From positions 372,001 to 436,000 of the forward strand of contig NZ_CP016753.1 in NCBI RefSeq assembly GCF_002240055.1: DNA of 64,000 nt. Direction: 5' to 3'. Within the stretch, counting starts at the first letter, position 1. Each line of letters opens with the position of its first letter. Under the pieces are notes generated by a model. The model did no database searches and was not told where the DNA came from. It saw only the letters and a program-made list of their open reading frames with translations. This DNA is from Leptotrichia sp. oral taxon 498 (GTDB lineage: Bacteria > Fusobacteriota > Fusobacteriia > Fusobacteriales > Leptotrichiaceae). Both the position numbers and the translations under genes were made by a program. Shown one piece after another: positions 34,520 through 44,563 of this stretch.

Positions 34520-36031
34520 CTAATTTATTTTATTTTTCTCATCTTCAATCAAATCTCTTAAATCATTACTTCCTTCCTCATAAATTATTTTTGCAATAAC
34601 TCTCAAAATTTTATAAAGTTTTCTCAAGCCATAAAATATTAAAATTGTCAAAAGAAAAGTTTGTGAAAATAATAATGAAAATAATAAATTTATGTTTTTG
34701 TTGATTTTATACAAACTTTTTTCTAAAAAAAGACTAAATACGATATTTCTTAGCAAATAAACTTGCACAGGAATATAAATTGCAGTTGCCATGCGGATTA
34801 TTTTTAATATTGAAAGTACAAGTTTTCTTATTTCAAACGAATATTTTTTCTCTCTTTGCAAAATTTTATACATAATTTTTTCTTTTGTAATAAATTCCAG
34901 CTCAAAATATCTATCTTTTAAAGTCAAAAGCAACATAAAAATTACAGAAATTAAAAACATCACATAATTAATCTGCTTTTTAATTTTCAATTTTTTATCC
35001 ACAATGAAAATTTCTTTCCCTTTGTTTTTTTGAAAATATCGATAACTACTGTTTAACGGCAAATAAATTCCATTTGAAAGTTTTATAACTTTTCCTGAAA
35101 TAATATTTCCGCTATAAATTTTATGTTTTGAAAAAATTTTCACAACATTATTTTTTAAATCAATATATTCGCCCTTTTGAGATTTCAAATTTCCATTTTC
35201 TTCTTCAAAATTATTTCTATTTTTTTCATAATAAAGCATAAGGCTGCTGTTTTCCTTGACTAACAAATTTTCAACTCTATAATTTCCTTCTATTTTATTT
35301 CTTGAATCAATAATTTTCCCGTTTTTATCAACCGACCATTTAAAATGATAATTTTCATTCAAAATTTCAATAGTTGAATTTTTTAATAAATCCATATCAT
35401 CTATATCATCGCTTTCTAAAATTAAAAAACTCTGATTTTTTTCTAAAAGTTTTTTTGTATAATTTTGAAAAGTAAGATTCGCTAAACTCAACAAAATTAT
35501 TCCAACTATTATTTTATTCCATTTTATATGCAAATAAAAAGCACCAATATAAAACTTTTTCGTCATCTGCACCCAAAATAGACTTGCCCATCTTATAAAA
35601 ACCAAACTTATCCAAACTATGACAAATGTTATCCAGCTCACAAAAATCAATAAATAAATGTGATAATCCAAAACTTTAATTTGCCAGGCGATATTTAAAG
35701 AAGTCAATATCAACATTGCATAAACTGTGATTTCAAAAAAGAATTGGGAAAAATCCATTATTTTAATTTGATTATTTTTTATTTCCAAATATTTTTTTCG
35801 CTTGTAATAAAGTTTTTTTAAATTTTTTTTAGTCTTATTTTCTTCACAAACTTTTCTTAATTCCCATATTTCATTTTCTATTTTTTTTAACATCATAAAT
35901 TTAAACTTCTTTAAACGAACATCATTTTTCAAATATTTATTTTCATTTCGCATAAGTTTTACTTTTGTAGAAATAATATAAGAAACTATAACCTTATATA
36001 AAATTTTTAAAACCTTTATGATTTCTTGCAT
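34520..36031 (-). CDS. Hypothetical membrane protein with large extracytoplasmic domain
   Basis: A 503-aa protein: a basic coiled-coil-like N-terminus (about 30-90), four membrane helices (about 95-190), an extracytoplasmic domain of about 165 residues (about 195-360) rich in beta-like Asn/Lys segments, one helix (about 365-380) and two C-terminal helices (about 420-485). No family recognised. It is a single gene between the HEAT-like gene and the branching-enzyme gene. Confidence 0.6.
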   Translation of the reverse strand: MQEIIKVLKILYKVIVSYIISTKVKLMRNENKYLKNDVRLKKFKFMMLKKIENEIWELRKVCEENKTKKNLKKLYYKRKKYLEIKNNQIKIMDFSQFFFEITVYAMLILTSLNIAWQIKVLDYHIYLLIFVSWITFVIVWISLVFIRWASLFWVQMTKKFYIGAFYLHIKWNKIIVGIILLSLANLTFQNYTKKLLEKNQSFLILESDDIDDMDLLKNSTIEILNENYHFKWSVDKNGKIIDSRNKIEGNYRVENLLVKENSSLMLYYEKNRNNFEEENGNLKSQKGEYIDLKNNVVKIFSKHKIYSGNIISGKVIKLSNGIYLPLNSSYRYFQKNKGKEIFIVDKKLKIKKQINYVMFLISVIFMLLLTLKDRYFELEFITKEKIMYKILQREKKYSFEIRKLVLSILKIIRMATAIYIPVQVYLLRNIVFSLFLEKSLYKINKNINLLFSLLFSQTFLLTILIFYGLRKLYKILRVIAKIIYEEGSNDLRDLIEDEKNKIN

Positions 36032-36100
36032 TTTTTTCCTCCTTTTTTATTTTTTGTTTTTTATTTTTAATTTTTTACTTTCTATAATTTTTTATATTAT

Positions 36101-36130
36101 ATAAAAAAGACTGGCACAAGTCCAGTCTTA
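36101..36130 (-). terminator. Terminator of the branching-enzyme gene
   Basis: AAGACTGG (36107-36114) pairs with CCAGTCTT (36122-36129), 7-nt loop, followed on the minus strand by TTTTTTATAT. Confidence 0.85.
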
Positions 36131-36160
36131 AATATCAGAATATTTTTATTTATCTAATTT

Positions 36161-37753
36161 TTACAGCCAACTGCTTTTATACATTCTATAATCCATTTCA
36201 GGGAAAATATTATCTCTACTTTCTATTTCAGAAATCCAGCTTTCGTCAAGCGAACCACCTTTGAAATCTTCGTAAATTTTGAATAATCTATTTACATGGT
36301 CACTTATTTTTTTATGAGCATAACCCACCATTGTTCCTGTATACATTATAAATTCCCAACAAGAAGTTTGAGCTATGAGTAATTCTCTTGCAGCTTGATT
36401 TAATGCTCTATATTCCAATTCATTGTAAGGTTCTCTTCCATTTGCAAGTTCTATCATTTTTTCTGCCGCTTTGTGTAAATGTCTATACACATAATCATTT
36501 GAACCATCTATCCAAACGTCATAATATCCATTTGCTCCCCAGCTTGACATACTTACATCTACAATTTGGTTAGTTGGATATTTTTGTAAATATTTGTATG
36601 GTGTAATTGTTGAAAAATCTGATTCTGCCGCTGCTCTAAATACCCATTCCAAGAAAATAGGACCTTCATACCACCAGTGTCCGTATAATTCTGCATCGTA
36701 TGGTGAAATTACAATAGGTTTTCTATATTTCATTTTTGAAGCCAAAAATTCAATTTGTTTTGAACGGTTAAACACAAAATTGTAAGCGTGTTCTTTAGCT
36801 CTGTTATAAGCTAAATCAGGGTCATAAACAGCTTTGTAAGTACCTTTTTTATCTGTAATTGCGTGATATTTTATTCCGATATTTCTTCTTACACCGTCGC
36901 TATGTAAATAAGGTTTTACATAATCGTAGTCCAACTCATATCCAGCATCTTTATGGAACTCTCTGTATACTCCATCTCCAGGATACCCGATTTCCGAACT
37001 CCATACTTGCTCTGATGATTCCAAATCACGTGCAAATGCCGCAACATAATTTCTTGTATAAACAGGTGAATAAATACCATAAACTGGTCTTGGATCACTA
37101 TGCATTATTCCGTGAGCATCAACTAAGAAGTAACGGAATCCGTGTTTTTCCAAAAACTTATCTTGTCCAGGATAATAAGCACATTCTGCAAGCCATATTC
37201 CTTTAGGTTCTCTTCCAAAGTTTTTTATGTAATCTTTTTTTGCCATATAAACCTGAGCGTTTACTGCTTCTGGATAATCTTTCATAACAGGTAAAAATCC
37301 ATGTGTTGCTGTTACAGGTATAATTTCCAAATTCCCTTGATCCTGAAATTTTCTAAATGCTCCTACTAAATCTCTTCCGTATTTTTTCTCAAAGACATCT
37401 TTTGCTCTTTGGTTAAACCACAAATTATGTTCAGCAACTTTTTTCATATCAGGATAAGGTGCTAATCTTTCTAATTCTTTTTTACAAAATTCAACAAGCT
37501 TGTTGATATGTTTTAAATATCTGTTTCTCAACAAATCGTCATTCATCATATTTACAAGTGTCCCTGACATTGTTATTGTCATATTCCAAGGAATATTATC
37601 CCTTGTCAAATTGTCAAACATTTCCAAAAGCGGAATATATGTTTCAGTAATCGCTTCATATAGCCAATCTTCTTCCAAAAATTCTTCATATTCAGGGTGT
37701 CTTACATAAGGTAAATGTGCGTGCAAAACAAAACTTAAATATCCATTATTCAT
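36161..37753 (-). CDS. GH57 1,4-alpha-glucan branching enzyme
   Basis: Makes alpha-1,6 branches in glycogen. The 530-aa protein has the GH57 (beta/alpha)7 barrel: 'SFVLHAHLPYVRHPE' at the N-terminus, catalytic nucleophile Glu190 in 'WLAECAYYPG' and acid/base Asp353 in 'ISPYDAELYGHWWYEG'. A helical C-terminal domain (about 390-530) with 'WGANGYYDVW' follows, as in GH57 branching enzymes (DUF1957-type). Its length is standard. It is a single-gene unit with its own terminator. Confidence 0.94.
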   Translation of the reverse strand: MNNGYLSFVLHAHLPYVRHPEYEEFLEEDWLYEAITETYIPLLEMFDNLTRDNIPWNMTITMSGTLVNMMNDDLLRNRYLKHINKLVEFCKKELERLAPYPDMKKVAEHNLWFNQRAKDVFEKKYGRDLVGAFRKFQDQGNLEIIPVTATHGFLPVMKDYPEAVNAQVYMAKKDYIKNFGREPKGIWLAECAYYPGQDKFLEKHGFRYFLVDAHGIMHSDPRPVYGIYSPVYTRNYVAAFARDLESSEQVWSSEIGYPGDGVYREFHKDAGYELDYDYVKPYLHSDGVRRNIGIKYHAITDKKGTYKAVYDPDLAYNRAKEHAYNFVFNRSKQIEFLASKMKYRKPIVISPYDAELYGHWWYEGPIFLEWVFRAAAESDFSTITPYKYLQKYPTNQIVDVSMSSWGANGYYDVWIDGSNDYVYRHLHKAAEKMIELANGREPYNELEYRALNQAARELLIAQTSCWEFIMYTGTMVGYAHKKISDHVNRLFKIYEDFKGGSLDESWISEIESRDNIFPEMDYRMYKSSWL

Positions 37754-37867
37754 ACTTTTTTTCCTCCATACTCAAATTTTTTATTATATATTATTTATAC
37801 CACATTTTTTAACTTTTTTAAAGCCTTATTTTAAATATCTTTTTTTTTATTTACAATTTTAAGAAAA

Positions 37868-38773
37868 TTAATAAAATATTTTTAATTTACCGCTAATAAC
37901 TTTTATGTTTACATCTTGATTTCTTCCTCTTTCGCCATCAATGCTAACTCCTATTTTTTCTTCAATTTTTTTAATTTTACAGCTTTTTATTTTCAAAATT
38001 CTCACATAATCGTTGTTCATCAAATTATTATTTAACAAATCTAAAAATGTTTTTGAAATATCAAGCGGATTGTCAATATTTTTTACAATTAAAATATGTA
38101 AAAATTCATCATTTACATCTGCATTGTAAATTATTTCATCAAATCCAGCAACACTTTTTCCATTCAAAATCATAAATAAAATTGCTTTTTCTTCAATATC
38201 TTCATAATCTTTTCCATCAAAAATCTGCATTTTTAAATCAAATTTTTTTATATTTGTCAATTCTGTGAGTCCATTCAAATAATACGCAACTTTTCCAATT
38301 GTCTTTTTTAAATTTTTGTCTGTATTGTAAGAAATTTTTGAAAAAAGTCCACTGGCATAAGATGACAAAAAAATCTTTTTCCCGTTAATTAAACCAAAAT
38401 CAACATACTTCGGCTCTTTTATTAAAATATTGTAAATCCAGTCATTGATGTTATTTCCTAAATTTAGTGATTTTCCAAAATCATTTGAAGTTCCAGTTGG
38501 AAAAATGGCAACTTTTGGAAACTTTATATTTTTTATATAAATCTCGCTTAAAGTTCGGCTAAGCGTACCATCTCCACCAGATAAAATTAAAATATCGTAT
38601 TTTTCATTTGCTAAAATATCACAGAGTTTATTATATTTATTTATACTGTAAAAAGTTACTATAATTCCCTTTTTTAAAAGTCTAGTCACTATCAAATCGA
38701 AATTATTAAAAATTATATTCGAATTTCCAGATTTCGGATTATATACTAAAAGTGCCTTTTTTAGCTTTTTCAT
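37868..38773 (-). CDS. Diacylglycerol/lipid kinase family protein
   Basis: A 301-aa enzyme of the DagK/YegS family, which phosphorylates diacylglycerol, sphingosine-like lipids or related lipids. 'ALLVYNPKSGNSN' at the N-terminus, the nucleotide-binding 'LSGGDGTLSRTL' (GGDGT at 66-70) and 'FPTGTSNDFGKSL' (about 92-104) define the family; the C-terminal beta sandwich ends in 'VSIDGERG'. Probably recycles diacylglycerol in phospholipid turnover. It is 9 bp downstream of the M23 peptidase gene. Confidence 0.9.
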   Translation of the reverse strand: MKKLKKALLVYNPKSGNSNIIFNNFDLIVTRLLKKGIIVTFYSINKYNKLCDILANEKYDILILSGGDGTLSRTLSEIYIKNIKFPKVAIFPTGTSNDFGKSLNLGNNINDWIYNILIKEPKYVDFGLINGKKIFLSSYASGLFSKISYNTDKNLKKTIGKVAYYLNGLTELTNIKKFDLKMQIFDGKDYEDIEEKAILFMILNGKSVAGFDEIIYNADVNDEFLHILIVKNIDNPLDISKTFLDLLNNNLMNNDYVRILKIKSCKIKKIEEKIGVSIDGERGRNQDVNIKVISGKLKIFY

Positions 38774-38782
38774 AAATTTTTC

Positions 38783-39688
38783 CTACTTTCTTCTTGAAAT
38801 TTTTTGAGCATTTCTTTTATTTTTTTCAAATTTATGTTCTTCTTTTAAACCTTTTAAATTTTTTTCTTCTTTTTCTTTATTAAAAAATATACTTTTTGTT
38901 CTAAATCCTATATCGTAACCTTTTGGCTCAAACCACTGTGTTTTGCTTTTCTCAGTTTGAATTTTTTTCTCATCCTTGGTCAAATTATTTCCATTTTTTA
39001 TTTTAAAATACATTTCAGGATCAACTCTATTTATAAGTCCTTTTCCTCTCATTTCAAAAGCTATCTCAAAATGTAAATGCGGTGCATGAGTTCCACTGGC
39101 ATTTCCTGTTGTTCCCGTTTTTGCTATCACTTGTCCAGCTTTTACTTCATCTCCTATTTTTACTTTAACTTCACTCAGATGCGCATATCTTATGTATTTT
39201 ATTGGAAGCGCAGGATTGTAATTAGGACCGTAAAGCTGTTCCCTTGCACTTTCTTTTGGCTTATAATGTTTTCTTTTTATTTTTTCTAAATCAGCCGGAT
39301 TTACTTCTAGATAAAAATTTAACCCATAACCTGTTTTGTCAACATACAAATCAACAACTTTTCCATCAGCAACTGCATACACATCAGTACCAGGTTCTGC
39401 AAAAATATCAACTCCTTGGTGAACTCTTAAACCATTACTCCGAACCCTTCCAAATTTTGACCAGTCAGGATATTCTTCTCCACGAAAATTATAATATGCA
39501 AGTTGTGGATTTTTCACTGGATTAATTCTAAAAATATTGTCGTCTTCTTCAAAAACGTTATTATTTTTTTTATTTTTATTTGTACTATTAAATGTCAACA
39601 CCAAAATGATAATCAATAGAACTATAAAAGCTACTACTCCTACAATTATTATATTTTTTTTATTTATAAAATTTTTACTCTCGTCCAT
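38783..39688 (-). CDS. M23 family (LytM) metallopeptidase
   Basis: A 301-aa membrane-anchored peptidoglycan endopeptidase. A cytoplasmic N-terminus, membrane helix (about 11-33) and LytM domain (about 80-220) with the zinc ligands His90 and Asp94 in 'LRVHQGVDIFAEPG' and His204/His206 in 'THAPHLHFEI'. A charged tail (about 230-301) ends in basic residues. A complete zinc site suggests an active enzyme rather than an EnvC-like activator. It lies between the kinase gene and the autotransporter gene on the same strand. Confidence 0.92.
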   Translation of the reverse strand: MDESKNFINKKNIIIVGVVAFIVLLIIILVLTFNSTNKNKKNNNVFEEDDNIFRINPVKNPQLAYYNFRGEEYPDWSKFGRVRSNGLRVHQGVDIFAEPGTDVYAVADGKVVDLYVDKTGYGLNFYLEVNPADLEKIKRKHYKPKESAREQLYGPNYNPALPIKYIRYAHLSEVKVKIGDEVKAGQVIAKTGTTGNASGTHAPHLHFEIAFEMRGKGLINRVDPEMYFKIKNGNNLTKDEKKIQTEKSKTQWFEPKGYDIGFRTKSIFFNKEKEEKNLKGLKEEHKFEKNKRNAQKISRRK

Positions 39689-39718
39689 ATATAATTTTAT
39701 TATTCTTCTCCTTTATTT

Positions 39719-41842
39719 TTAAAATGCAGCATTAAATCCTAATTTTACAGCACTATTTTTATTATCTTGCAATTCATAGGACAATTTTACTCCAAAGTTG
39801 TCTGCAACATTATATTTTAAACCAGCTTCCGCATTTACTCCACCTCTTGAATAAGATAACGGCGCAAGTTCATATCTTGTCAAATGTTCTCTTTCTCTGT
39901 GATAAGATTTTTTAGCAAATCTGCTTTCGTATTCTACATTCCCAAATAAATCAACTTTTCCAAGTGATGTTTCTCCGTAAATACCGACAGTTCCATTTGG
40001 CAAAGTTGTTGATGTTCCTGAAAAGTTAAGTTTGTCAATATCTCCTTCTTTAACTCTTGTAACTCCAAGACCAACATACGGTTTTATGTAACCGTTGTCA
40101 AATAAAAATTTGTAACCTAATTTTGTTGAAAAATCCAAAATTTTTGACTTAAATTCCGCATCACTTATAGCTCCAAGAGTCTTACTTGTTTCAAATCTAT
40201 GCTTATTTGTCGAATAAAGTAAATTTCCAATTAAATCAATGTTGTCATTAAAATCATATTTTCCACTTAATCCAAGCTGATAAGATTTAATTTTTTCTTT
40301 TATATCTTCAAATTTTTCTTTGTAATAAACATTGGATGTGTCATATCCAAAAGTTGTTCCCAAAGTAAATTTACCAAAATCTTTTGATCCGTTAATTAAA
40401 ACACCGTCGCTAACTGAATTATATTTTACATTGCTCTGTTTATCTTTGTATCTATCACCATTGTTATCCAAATATTGAATATCCAACTTATACTGACCAT
40501 CTTTTGTTTTTTCAAGATTTTTTAATGTTGTATTTCTAGCCGATCTTGCTAAATCCAAATCGACTTTTGAACGTGGCATCTCAACTGTAACTTTTTCCGC
40601 CGCTTGATTTTCAGGTGAAAATAAACTTCCAGTTTTTGGAGTAAAGTTATTAACTGTCATCATCAGATCTTCAAAATATGTTGGCAAGTCATCGTAAGCA
40701 TTCGGTGTCGCAGCAGTTGTAATATAAACCAGTCCTGCGTTTCTCTCACGAGATAATTTTATAATTTCTTCATATTGTTCAGGTGTCGCTGAATGAATAA
40801 TATGATAAATTTTATTAGCATTTTCTGGATTATTTTCAAATTCAGAAGTTCTGTTGGCAAAATTATTTATATAATCACTCGCTGAAGTTTCATTTGTAAG
40901 CCAAATATCCGCATATGGTGCAATTGCATCATTAATTCCGGCACCAGGATTTCCTATTACAGTCATATTAGGATATTTAGTTTTGACATATTTATACAGA
41001 TTTAACATATAATTTACTTCATTCTGATTACTTCCGTTCAAAGTTTCATCAAAAAATATACCAGAAATATTATTATTTCCATAAAACTCAACATATTTAT
41101 CAATATCAGCATATACATCGTCAAGATTTCTTGTAAATCCTGTAGTTTCAACATAACCAACGCTCTTTATTCCAGCTTCGTTATTTTTTTGAATCTGTTT
41201 AGTAAAATTGTCATTTACTTGAGTATCAGGTCCATTATTAGGATTTATAATTGCATAAGGAATTTTTCCAGCACCATTTTTCGCAACACTTTCCCAATAT
41301 GGATCTCCGTCTGATGGAGCATGATAAGTAGGCATAAGGAATGTTTGATTTTTAAGTGGTGTTTCTTCGGCTCTATGTTTTTTTGCAAAGCCGCCTTTAT
41401 ATTCGACATTAATTTGAATTAGATCAGGGTCTTCACTGTAATTATTTCGAAATTTTCTGCTGTTATTATTTCTTTTATAATTATAACTAGATATTTCCGA
41501 ATCTTTAGAAGCAATATTTTCTAAATTTTTTGGAGAATCTATAGCAGCTTTTTCATTATAATAATTCTCTTTTTCTTGCTTTACATCAACTGTTTGATTT
41601 TTATTTTTTTTACTTTCAGCTCTTTTATTTTCAAATTCTTTTACACTAATTTTTTCAATTTCAAAATTTTTATTTTCATCGTTATTTTCAAGTTCATCTT
41701 TATTTGAGACAACATTTTCCTCTTCAGTAGCAGTAGAGATGTCATTCATTTCACTATTGCTGTTATCTATTGGTTTTCCATAACTTATTCCTGCGACTCC
41801 AGCCATAATACATGGAATTATTTTTTTTAATTGACTTTTCAT
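39719..41842 (-). CDS. Autotransporter with spherulin-4/Sph3-like glycosidase passenger
   Basis: A 707-aa type Va secreted protein. Signal peptide about 1-22 (GISYG), disordered Asn/Lys/Glu-rich region (about 23-160), a spherulin-4-like domain (about 167-400) with 'FLMPTYHAPSDGDPYWESV', 'YAIINPNNGP', 'GIFFDETLNG' (Asp265-Glu266) and 'ADIWLTNE' (Glu318), and a C-terminal autotransporter beta-barrel (about 440-707) ending in aromatic Phe (FNAAF). Spherulin-4-type enzymes (GH135, e.g. fungal Sph3) cut galactosaminogalactan-type polysaccharides with an Asp-Glu pair and a further Glu. Predicted surface-exposed or released glycosidase; the substrate is unknown. ATG follows GGAGAATTCAACG. Confidence 0.8.
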   Translation of the reverse strand: MKSQLKKIIPCIMAGVAGISYGKPIDNSNSEMNDISTATEEENVVSNKDELENNDENKNFEIEKISVKEFENKRAESKKNKNQTVDVKQEKENYYNEKAAIDSPKNLENIASKDSEISSYNYKRNNNSRKFRNNYSEDPDLIQINVEYKGGFAKKHRAEETPLKNQTFLMPTYHAPSDGDPYWESVAKNGAGKIPYAIINPNNGPDTQVNDNFTKQIQKNNEAGIKSVGYVETTGFTRNLDDVYADIDKYVEFYGNNNISGIFFDETLNGSNQNEVNYMLNLYKYVKTKYPNMTVIGNPGAGINDAIAPYADIWLTNETSASDYINNFANRTSEFENNPENANKIYHIIHSATPEQYEEIIKLSRERNAGLVYITTAATPNAYDDLPTYFEDLMMTVNNFTPKTGSLFSPENQAAEKVTVEMPRSKVDLDLARSARNTTLKNLEKTKDGQYKLDIQYLDNNGDRYKDKQSNVKYNSVSDGVLINGSKDFGKFTLGTTFGYDTSNVYYKEKFEDIKEKIKSYQLGLSGKYDFNDNIDLIGNLLYSTNKHRFETSKTLGAISDAEFKSKILDFSTKLGYKFLFDNGYIKPYVGLGVTRVKEGDIDKLNFSGTSTTLPNGTVGIYGETSLGKVDLFGNVEYESRFAKKSYHREREHLTRYELAPLSYSRGGVNAEAGLKYNVADNFGVKLSYELQDNKNSAVKLGFNAAF

Positions 41843-42058
41843 CGTTGAATTCTCCTTTTCGCATAATTTTTTTATTCTAATTTTTTCTCAGTTATAAAAT
41901 AACATAAATTTCGCAAAAAGTAAATAAATATTTTTAATTAACATTTTAGTTTCAAAAAATTAACTAATTTTTACTATTTTTCCTTTTTTATCTGCTACTT
42001 TAATTTTTTTTATAATTATTATTTTAATTCTTAATATAATTACATCATATTTTTCTTA

Positions 42059-43123
42059 TTAATCCACAACTATGACAACTTTCCCATTCGCCATATTCCC
42101 TTCCAAAAATTTATGTGCATCTGCAATTTCAGCTAATGAGAAAACTTTTGAAATTTTAGGTCTGATCGAATGTTTTTCAAGAAAATCAAACATTTCATTA
42201 ACTGTATCTTTATTGACATTTGTGCTGTCAAATGAAGTTAAATACGACTCTGAAATGATGTCTACCAATGGCTCAAAATCTTCAATTATCCAGCCTCCAA
42301 GACATCCTGTCATACAGACGATTCCACCTTGCTTTACTGATTTTAGTGACGATTTCAAAGTTGGTCTTCCAATTAATTCTAAAACTTTATCCACGCCATC
42401 TGGGAATAATTTTTTCAAATTTTCATCAAAATTTTCATCTCCAACAATCACTTCGTCTGCACCTTTTTCCTTCAAAAACTGCTTTTTAGATGCACTTCTG
42501 CTCGTAGCGACAACTTTTACATTGATAGCTTTTGCCAGCTGAATAGCTGCTAATGCCACCGAACCTGTTCCACCTCGAACTAAAAGTGTTTCTCCTTCCT
42601 TTAATTTCAAACTTTTAAAAAGTGAGCCATACGCTGTATAATAAAGTTCTGGATACGCTGCAATTTCTGACCAGAAAATATTTTCTTCTGTGATTTCCAA
42701 ATTTTTTGAAAATCTTTCTTTTAACAATTCTTTACTTTTTAATTTGATATTTTTGAAAAAATCTTTTTCATCAGGCAATCTATAAACCTGATTTTTGGGA
42801 ATCAAAATATATTCTGCATAACTTCCGTCAAATTCTCTTCCCATGCCATTCATCATCGAAAAAACTTTGTCGCCTTTTTTAAAATTGCTGTTAGACGGCT
42901 CTTCCACAATGCCGACACACTCAATCCCAATTACTCTTGGAAGTTTTACCGATGGCGAATTTCCTTGACGAGTAAAAATTTCCGCTCTATTTATTCCAAA
43001 TGCCCTTATTTTCACAAGAATCCAGTCCTCTTTCACTTCTGGAATTGGTACATTTTTTATTTTCATTTCTTCAGCAGTACACGGTTTTTCAAGCACCATT
43101 GCCTTCATAAATTTTCTTTCCAT
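42059..43123 (-). CDS. Zinc-independent MDR/quinone oxidoreductase-like dehydrogenase
   Basis: A 354-aa medium-chain dehydrogenase of the quinone-oxidoreductase type. N-terminal GroES-like fold 'KAMVLEKPC' and 'GIECVGIVEE', Rossmann motif 'LLVRGGTGSVALAAIQLAK' (about 180-198), 'VLELIGRPTLKSSL' and a C-terminal catalytic lobe. The zinc ligands of alcohol dehydrogenases are absent. The start (43121-43123) is preferred over an upstream one because AAGGAAGG lies in front of it. It is divergent from a MarR regulator, with operator-like repeats between them, so probably induced by its ligand. Confidence 0.9.
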   Translation of the reverse strand: MERKFMKAMVLEKPCTAEEMKIKNVPIPEVKEDWILVKIRAFGINRAEIFTRQGNSPSVKLPRVIGIECVGIVEEPSNSNFKKGDKVFSMMNGMGREFDGSYAEYILIPKNQVYRLPDEKDFFKNIKLKSKELLKERFSKNLEITEENIFWSEIAAYPELYYTAYGSLFKSLKLKEGETLLVRGGTGSVALAAIQLAKAINVKVVATSRSASKKQFLKEKGADEVIVGDENFDENLKKLFPDGVDKVLELIGRPTLKSSLKSVKQGGIVCMTGCLGGWIIEDFEPLVDIISESYLTSFDSTNVNKDTVNEMFDFLEKHSIRPKISKVFSLAEIADAHKFLEGNMANGKVVIVVD

Positions 43124-43189
43124 AAATTTTAACTTCCTTCCTTTTGTTTTTTTATTTTTAAAACTTTTTATCATTTTTATAAAAAATAT

Positions 43190-43218
43190 TTGACTTTTTT
43201 ATTACTATATGGTAATAT
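43190..43218 (+). promoter_or_regulatory. Promoter of the marR gene overlapping an operator
   Basis: TTGACT (43190-43195) and TAATAT (43213-43218) with a 17-nt spacer; the first operator-like site (43202-43215) lies within the spacer and -10. Confidence 0.5.
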
Positions 43219-43268
43219 AAACTTACGATATAGTAATATTTTTATATAAATATATTATCATATAGTAA
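43202..43268. promoter_or_regulatory. Three phased MarR operator-like sites
   Basis: TTACTATATGGTAA (43202-43215), TTACGATATAGTAA (43223-43236) and TTATCATATAGTAA (43255-43268) fit TTAY-N6-GTAA. Start-to-start spacings are 21 and 32 bp, close to 2 and 3 helical turns. Confidence 0.65.
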
Positions 43269-43291
43269 TAATTTTGTAAAGGAGGAAATCT

Positions 43292-43741
43292 ATGAAATCA
43301 AACTCTGGATTTTATATAGGCAGAATAAAACAAGTAAATACTAGACTTTTGAATAAATTTTTGGCGCAAAAAAATATAACGGCGTTTAATGGGGAACAAG
43401 GTCGAATCTTACATGTACTTTGGGAAAATGATGGGATCAGTAACAGAGAATTGTCGAAAAAATCTGGTCTTGCTATGAGTTCGCTTACAACGATGCTTGA
43501 GCGGATGGAAGAAAAAAATTTATTAATACGAAAATTTTGTCCGACTGATAAACGGAAAATTTTAATTTTTTTGACGGATTATGCAAAATCCTTGAAAAGT
43601 GAATATGATGAAATTTCTGATAAAATGAACGAAATCTCTTTTGAAGGAATTTCAGATGAGGAACGATTGGCTTTTGAGGCAACTTTAGAAAAAGTTTTGT
43701 ATAATTTTGAGAAGGCTGAACAAAAATTTAATAAAAAATAA
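43292..43741 (+). CDS. MarR-family regulator
   Basis: A 149-aa winged-HTH repressor: dimerisation helix at the N-terminus, HTH 'DGISNRELSKKSGLAMSSLTTMLERMEEKNLL' (about 48-80) and wing 'DKRKILIFLTD'. It is divergent from an oxidoreductase gene with three palindromic sites between them, and probably controls both. An AAAGGAGG site precedes the start. Confidence 0.92.
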   Translation: MKSNSGFYIGRIKQVNTRLLNKFLAQKNITAFNGEQGRILHVLWENDGISNRELSKKSGLAMSSLTTMLERMEEKNLLIRKFCPTDKRKILIFLTDYAKSLKSEYDEISDKMNEISFEGISDEERLAFEATLEKVLYNFEKAEQKFNKK

Positions 43742-43816
43742 TTTAAAATACTGAACAAAATTTGAAATTTATAAAATTTATAAAAATTTATTTGGTATTT
43801 AACTGGAGGTAAATGA

Positions 43817-44563
43817 ATGATAGAATTTATCAATGTTGGAATGACTTATCCAAATGGGAATATTGGATTAAAAAATATAAACTTGACTATAAAGGAGTCT
43901 GAAATTACGGTTTTTATTGGACCATCTGGGAGCGGGAAAACTACGCTTTTGAAAATGATTAATCGATTGGAGGATAATACGACTGGGGAAGTGAAAATTA
44001 ATGGAAAAAATGTAAAGGATTATAATATTCACAAAATGCGTTGGGATATTGGATATGCTTTGCAGCAAGTGGCACTTTTTCCGCATATGACAGTTGAAGA
44101 AAATATTGCGATTGTGCCTGAATTGAAAAAATGGAAGAAAGAAAAAATTGATGCGAGAATTAATGAATTGTTAATTATGGTTGGACTTGAACCTGAAAAA
44201 TATCGAAAAAGAAATCCTTCAGAATTGTCTGGTGGAGAAGCACAAAGAGTTGGAATTGCCAGAGCTCTAGCCGCTAATCCAAAAATTATTTTGATGGATG
44301 AGCCGTTTAGTGCGTTAGATCCCATCACTCGTGCAAATTTACAGGAAGATGTGAAAAAACTTCAGAAACAAATTCACAAAACAATTGTTTTTGTAACTCA
44401 CGACATTGAAGAAGCATTTTTATTGGGGGATAAAATTTGTATTATTCAAGACGGCGAGTTAGTTCAAGCTGGAACAAAACACGAAATAATCTCAAATCCT
44501 AAAAATGATTTTGTGAAAAAATTTATAGCTATTAAAAAGAAAGAAGGTGAAATTTATGAATAA
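43817..44563 (+). CDS. OpuCA/ProV-like osmoprotectant ABC ATPase
   Basis: A 248-aa ABC ATPase: Walker A 'GPSGSGKTT' (about 36-44), Q-loop '[10 protein letters not shown]', signature 'LSGGEAQR' (about 137-144) and Walker B '[12 protein letters not shown]'. It matches the glycine-betaine/choline/carnitine family (OpuCA, ProV) but lacks the C-terminal CBS domains that sense ionic strength in many members. It starts after GGAGGTAAATGA and overlaps the permease gene by 8 nt. Confidence 0.9.
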   Translation: MIEFINVGMTYPNGNIGLKNINLTIKESEITVFIGPSGSGKTTLLKMINRLEDNTTGEVKINGKNVKDYNIHKMRWDIGYALQQVALFPHMTVEENIAIVPELKKWKKEKIDARINELLIMVGLEPEKYRKRNPSELSGGEAQRVGIARALAANPKIILMDEPFSALDPITRANLQEDVKKLQKQIHKTIVFVTHDIEEAFLLGDKICIIQDGELVQAGTKHEIISNPKNDFVKKFIAIKKKEGEIYE

